From positions 230,053 to 294,052 of the forward strand of contig CAZJEB010000002.1 in assembly GCA_964544955.1 (NCBI GenBank): DNA of 64,000 nucleotides, given 5' to 3'. Shown here one piece after another: positions 61,558-64,000 of the stretch. Position 1 is the stretch's first letter; each line of letters starts with the position of its first letter. The position numbers were made by a program, and so were the translations under genes. A model generated the notes under the pieces. The model worked only from the letters and a program-made list of their open reading frames with translations, was not told the DNA's origin and did not search any database. The DNA is from JAAZPT01 sp964544955. GTDB taxonomy: Bacteria; Bacillota; Clostridia; Christensenellales; Aristaeellaceae.

Positions 61558-62466
61558 ATGTTACAAACAAAAAGTCTTGAATATACAAGAGCATTTGAAA
61601 ATCTGATTCGTAACCGCTTAGGCGCTGGCGACCATAGCTTTTTAGAAGACGGCAGTTACAATAGCGATTATTACAGCTTTCCTGAGGGCTTTAAAGGTGA
61701 CTATAAGGAAAGTTTAGCTGAGCAGAATCTCTTTAGACGTTACGGGCGTGTATTAACCAAGGTTTCCGAGGGAACAATACAAACCGTGACGACCGTTGCG
61801 GAAGCAAAGCTGACGGGAGAAAAAATGAATTACCCGGAAGACGGTGATGAGAAAAAGAGGCTGCTCTTTGATGCCTATAAATTGGCTACGCTCATGAAAC
61901 TGCCTCTGGCTTGGGTAAAAGATATGCACTTTGACCTGCATCGCTATCTGAAAGAGGAATTGGTACAGCGCTTCGGTGATGCGGAAGAAAAGTTGCTGCT
62001 CAACGGTTCAGGAGAAAACGAGCCGGAAGGTTTGCTGCAAGCCGCCGAGACAGGTGTAACTACAGCGGAAGCTACCCTGAACAGTGACGAGCTGATCGCT
62101 CTGTTCTTTGCTCTGGAACCGAGATACAGAAAACGGGCCGTCTGGATCATGAATGACCGCACGGCCTATTTCATCCGAACGCTTAAAGACAGCAGCGGAC
62201 GCTATCTCATAGAAAGCGATATGCAATTTATGCTGGGCAGGCCGCTTGTGATTTCCAATTTTATGCCGGATATGGTAGCCGGGGCAAAACCTCTTGTCTT
62301 TGCCGATCTTTCCTATTTCTGGCTTTTGGAGCGGACACCTCTTTCTGTGCAAGTCTTAAAGGAAAAATACATCGTCAACGGTCAAATCGGTTTTGCGGCT
62401 CAGGAGCGTTTGGACGGCAAACTGATTCGGGCGGCAGCCGCTAAAACATTGCAGATTAAAGCATAA
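61558..62466 (+). CDS. HK97-fold major capsid protein
   Basis: 302 residues from ATG 61558 (GGAGG 10 nt upstream). The sequence matches the HK97-type capsid core: VTKVSEGTIQTVTTVAEA-like N-arm region, AYKLATLMKLPLAWVKD, AEEKLLLNGSGENEPEGLL, AVWIMNDRTAYFIRTLKDSSGRYLI, LGRPLVISNFMP and FADLSYFWLLER. The roughly 100-residue delta/scaffold domain found in HK97 gp5 is absent, and no protease gene is next to it. In a satellite this would form small capsids using other parts from a helper phage. A non-phage shell such as an encapsulin is a less likely alternative. Confidence 0.88.
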   Translation: MLQTKSLEYTRAFENLIRNRLGAGDHSFLEDGSYNSDYYSFPEGFKGDYKESLAEQNLFRRYGRVLTKVSEGTIQTVTTVAEAKLTGEKMNYPEDGDEKKRLLFDAYKLATLMKLPLAWVKDMHFDLHRYLKEELVQRFGDAEEKLLLNGSGENEPEGLLQAAETGVTTAEATLNSDELIALFFALEPRYRKRAVWIMNDRTAYFIRTLKDSSGRYLIESDMQFMLGRPLVISNFMPDMVAGAKPLVFADLSYFWLLERTPLSVQVLKEKYIVNGQIGFAAQERLDGKLIRAAAAKTLQIKA

Positions 62467-62490
62467 GCCGTATCGTAACATGAGATTTGG

Positions 62491-62515
62491 AAGCGTCCTT
62501 CGGGGCGCTTTCTGC
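62491..62515 (+). terminator. Terminator after the capsid gene
   Basis: AAGCGTCC, TTCG, GGGCGCTT (one G-U), then TCTG; the T-run is short, so strength is uncertain. Confidence 0.6.
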
Positions 62516-62541
62516 TTGTTGTGGGGCCGTATATCGTGGGG

Positions 62542-62639
62542 AGAGGGGTTAATCCCCTCTTTGAATTGAAAAATTTTTGTGCGAAGCTGCCAGCCCGTTG
62601 CTCAAAAAAAGTCCGGCAGAGATAAAGCCGCCCCCCGGG
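62542..62639 (+). repeat. Structured inverted block, copy 2
   Basis: AGAGGGG-TTAAT-CCCCTCT hairpin (62542-62560), about 17 nt, a 24-nt segment (62578-62601) equal to copy 1 at 22 positions, then CCGCCCCCCGGG (62628-62639). It is in the opposite orientation to copy 1, with the capsid unit between them. Confidence 0.78.
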
Positions 62640-62658
62640 TCACATGGGCTGACGCTAC

Positions 62659-62753
62659 TGTGGCAGGATGTGGCAAGATTTATAGGTGCTTAAAAATTTC
62701 ATTTCTCATGGGAGATAACCTATAATACCTGCCACAATCTGCCACATGCCACA
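62659..62753. repeat. TGTGGCA iteron-like cluster
   Basis: Five copies of the 7-mer: TGTGGCA at 62659 and 62669, and its inverse TGCCACA at 62730, 62740 and 62747, around an AT-rich middle. It lies between two convergent genes. Candidate replication origin or regulator site for the element. Confidence 0.65.
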
Positions 62754-62765
62754 ACCCTTGCGTGA

Positions 62766-63410
62766 TTACAGGTCTCGAAAGGCGGCATTGCCTTCAAGAT
62801 TCCTTAGCAGAACCCGTCTGCTGTTCCTGTACTCCTCGCCGATAAAGCCGAGCTGAAGTAAAAAACAGCGGAAGCTGTAGCGGTCGTTTCCGCCTTCGTA
62901 TACCGAATCACGCACATGTGATTGAGTATTGGCCTTCTTGCAGAGCTTTTCGATAAAGTGGCTGTAGGCCTTCAGTTCGATCGGATCCGTTGTAAACGGA
63001 AACCAGGCGAAGCTGTAGCCGTCCGATGTTTGGATGACCTCGGGATTTTCACATTCAAAAGCCCGCTCGATTAAGAGCCTTTTGTTTCTAATTAGCCGTT
63101 TTAGGTTTTCCAAGCCCTGCTCGCTAAGGCAGTCTTCGGGCATGGTGATGACGCTGTAATCTTCACTGTCTTCTACCGTTACGCCATAACCCAGCAAGCT
63201 GAGTTGTTCGAACAAGGCATTGCACTGCTCCGGGCTGACGCTTTCCGGGACAATCAGGCGCCCGTCATACTCCAAGGTACATTCCCGGATTTTATAGACT
63301 TTGCGCCAGCCGCCTTTATAGATAGGGATATCGTTTAAAATGTTGCCGATGGCATCAGCCAAGAATTTACGTTTCTTGCCGTTCAAATCAATATGAAAAT
63401 TCTTCTGCAT
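62766..63410 (-). CDS. 'Virulence-related' family protein of integrative elements
   Basis: 214 residues. The C-terminal block (ELKAYSHFIEKLCKKA then YSFRCFLLQLGFIGEEY and RRVLLRNLEGNAAFR) and the N-terminal LNGKKRKFLADAIGNIL match a family often annotated 'virulence protein' in Firmicute conjugative elements. The function is not known. It supports an ICE link for this region. The start at 63410 has a GGAGACAGC region upstream. Confidence 0.8.
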   Translation of the reverse strand: MQKNFHIDLNGKKRKFLADAIGNILNDIPIYKGGWRKVYKIRECTLEYDGRLIVPESVSPEQCNALFEQLSLLGYGVTVEDSEDYSVITMPEDCLSEQGLENLKRLIRNKRLLIERAFECENPEVIQTSDGYSFAWFPFTTDPIELKAYSHFIEKLCKKANTQSHVRDSVYEGGNDRYSFRCFLLQLGFIGEEYRNSRRVLLRNLEGNAAFRDL

Positions 63411-63530
63411 GCTGTCTCCTCCCGTTGTTTTTCACTTACATGTTTGCTCTAAAAGAGGAGAAAGCCAAGCAAAAAAGAGGAGTATGTTGCACAAGTATCG
63501 CTCTTGCAACCGGCACATTTGACATAAAAG

Positions 63531-63583
63531 CCTATGTTCAACCTAGGCTTATGCGGGACGCCCTATATTGAACATAGGGCGTC
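63531..63583 (+). promoter_or_regulatory. Mutually exclusive hairpins before the last XRE gene
   Basis: CCTATGTTCAA (63531-63541) is complementary to TTGAACATAGG (63568-63578). GACGCCCTAT (63557-63566) is complementary to ATAGGGCGTC (63574-63583). The two structures share bases and cannot form together. The remaining spacer (63411-63530 and 63584-63788) shows no gene I can support. Confidence 0.6.
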
Positions 63584-63788
63584 GATTTGTAGCCGGATGT
63601 AGCAGGTTTTTTCAGTCACCCCCATTTAAGCGAAATATATGGCTTACTATAAAATCCTGCTACAAGCTATTACACACCTGTGTTTGTGAGGGGGACGAAG
63701 CTAAAATAAAGCGGATGCCATTCAAAATAAATGCTATTGAATATAAACCCAGGCTCAGTTATAATAAATGAAACAAGAAGGCAAAATT

Positions 63789-64000
63789 ATGCGAGTCCGT
63801 TGTGCACTATCGACGCTCATGGGGCGTGAAAAATACCAGATCCAAGACGTACATGAAAAAACAGGACTCTCCAGGAGTACTGTGTCAAATCTCTACAATG
63901 AGAAGTCAAAACGAATTGACTACGATACCATCCTTAAACTTTGCGCCCTGTTTGATTGCGAAATAAATGAGCTCTTGTATTTAGAGCATGATGAGGTGTG
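63789..64000 (+). CDS. XRE-family regulator, N-terminal part
   Basis: About 70 residues before the window ends. It matches the short HTH_26-type Cro/CI proteins: MRVRCALSTLMGREKYQIQDV, then TGLSRSTVSNLYNEK and ILKLCALFDCEINELLYLE. ATG 63789 has GAAGG 7 nt upstream; another ATG at 63768 is in frame. It is probably a regulator of genes further right in the element. Confidence 0.85.
   Translation, partial: MRVRCALSTLMGREKYQIQDVHEKTGLSRSTVSNLYNEKSKRIDYDTILKLCALFDCEINELLYLEHDEV

Larger units (their letters stand above)
56286..64000. mobile_element. Integrated phage-satellite-like or small integrative element (right end off the window)
   Basis: From about 56430 the sequence is visibly more GC-rich with different codon use. 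Order: tyrosine integrase (minus), CI-like repressor (minus), excisionase-like (plus), primase-helicase (plus), small ORF, capsid protein (plus), virulence-related protein (minus), XRE regulator (plus). No relaxase, portal, terminase or tail gene is visible. The left boundary lies between the tetR stop (56284) and the integrase stop (56433); TATCGTAGC occurs at both 56286 and 56370. The class is uncertain: satellite, or remnant of an integrative conjugative element. Confidence 0.8.

Noticed and set aside
62008..62352. Minus-strand frame of 114 codons inside the capsid gene
   Set aside because: It overlaps a clear HK97-fold gene fully and has no start signal.
63500..63788. Small plus-strand frame at 63568-63771
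   Set aside because: It begins within competing hairpins, has no ribosome site and reads as unlikely protein.

Overview
The window reads as a chromosomal segment of an AT-rich anaerobic member of the Firmicutes (Clostridia-like), ending in a higher-GC integrated element. The anaerobic lifestyle shows in pyruvate formate-lyase with its radical-SAM activase, a ferredoxin-dependent indolepyruvate oxidoreductase and ferrous-iron uptake. Firmicute features are a T-box leader, a class III fructose-1,6-bisphosphatase, VanW, strong AGGAGG-type ribosome binding sites and a LacI-controlled sugar operon lacking its own ABC ATPase. I saw no rRNA, tRNA or CRISPR array.

Layout. 1-3.5 kb (minus): polysaccharide genes (flippase, family 2 glycosyltransferase, DegT aminotransferase). 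3.7-7.9 kb: VanW protein, a small ORF, an MMPL/RND exporter. 8.0-11.4 kb: an iron operon feoA-feoA-feoB-Cys-rich peptide-DtxR regulator, whose promoter overlaps a perfect 18-bp DtxR-type palindrome. 11.4-13.9 kb: a secreted CHAP protein facing an extended epimerase. 14.0-20.1 kb: a wecC-wecB operon for UDP-ManNAcA that also encodes a 1172-residue secreted protein of 12 repeats. 20.2-24.5 kb: tcdA-fbp-guaA. 24.9-32.6 kb: an accessory stretch with an unrecognised gene pair, a QueD-like gene with a long leader, a CPBP protease, a flavin-reductase-like gene broken by one TGA, and several families of intergenic repeats. 32.8-34.9 kb: a secreted FMN/FAD reductase. 35.4-43.7 kb: a LacI-GH31-GH65-ABC operon for an alpha-glucoside. 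43.8-47.7 kb: pflB followed by a gene fusing the PFL activase to a Crp-type regulator. 47.9-49.8 kb: a HIRAN protein and a membrane glycosyltransferase. 49.8-53.7 kb (minus): iorA-iorB-paaK behind a T-box. 53.7-56.3 kb: ftsH and a TetR regulator, divergent around a large operator.

From about 56.4 kb codon and base use change. There is a tyrosine integrase with an inserted XRE-like domain, a CI-like repressor, an excisionase-like protein, a P4/D5-type primase-helicase, a lone HK97-fold capsid protein, an ICE-type 'virulence-related' protein and a second XRE regulator running off the window. This looks like a phage satellite or small integrative element. The capsid module is bracketed by two diverged copies, in opposite orientation, of a structured non-coding block.

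The strongest leads are: (1) the activase-Crp fusion, whose CRP-like recognition helix matches a GTGA-N6-TCAC palindrome placed at the pflB promoter; (2) the satellite-like element with a single capsid gene between inverted structured repeats; (3) two genes whose best start appears to be AUA; (4) a 93-bp structured repeat family; (5) a 20-bp LacI-type operator inside a coding sequence.
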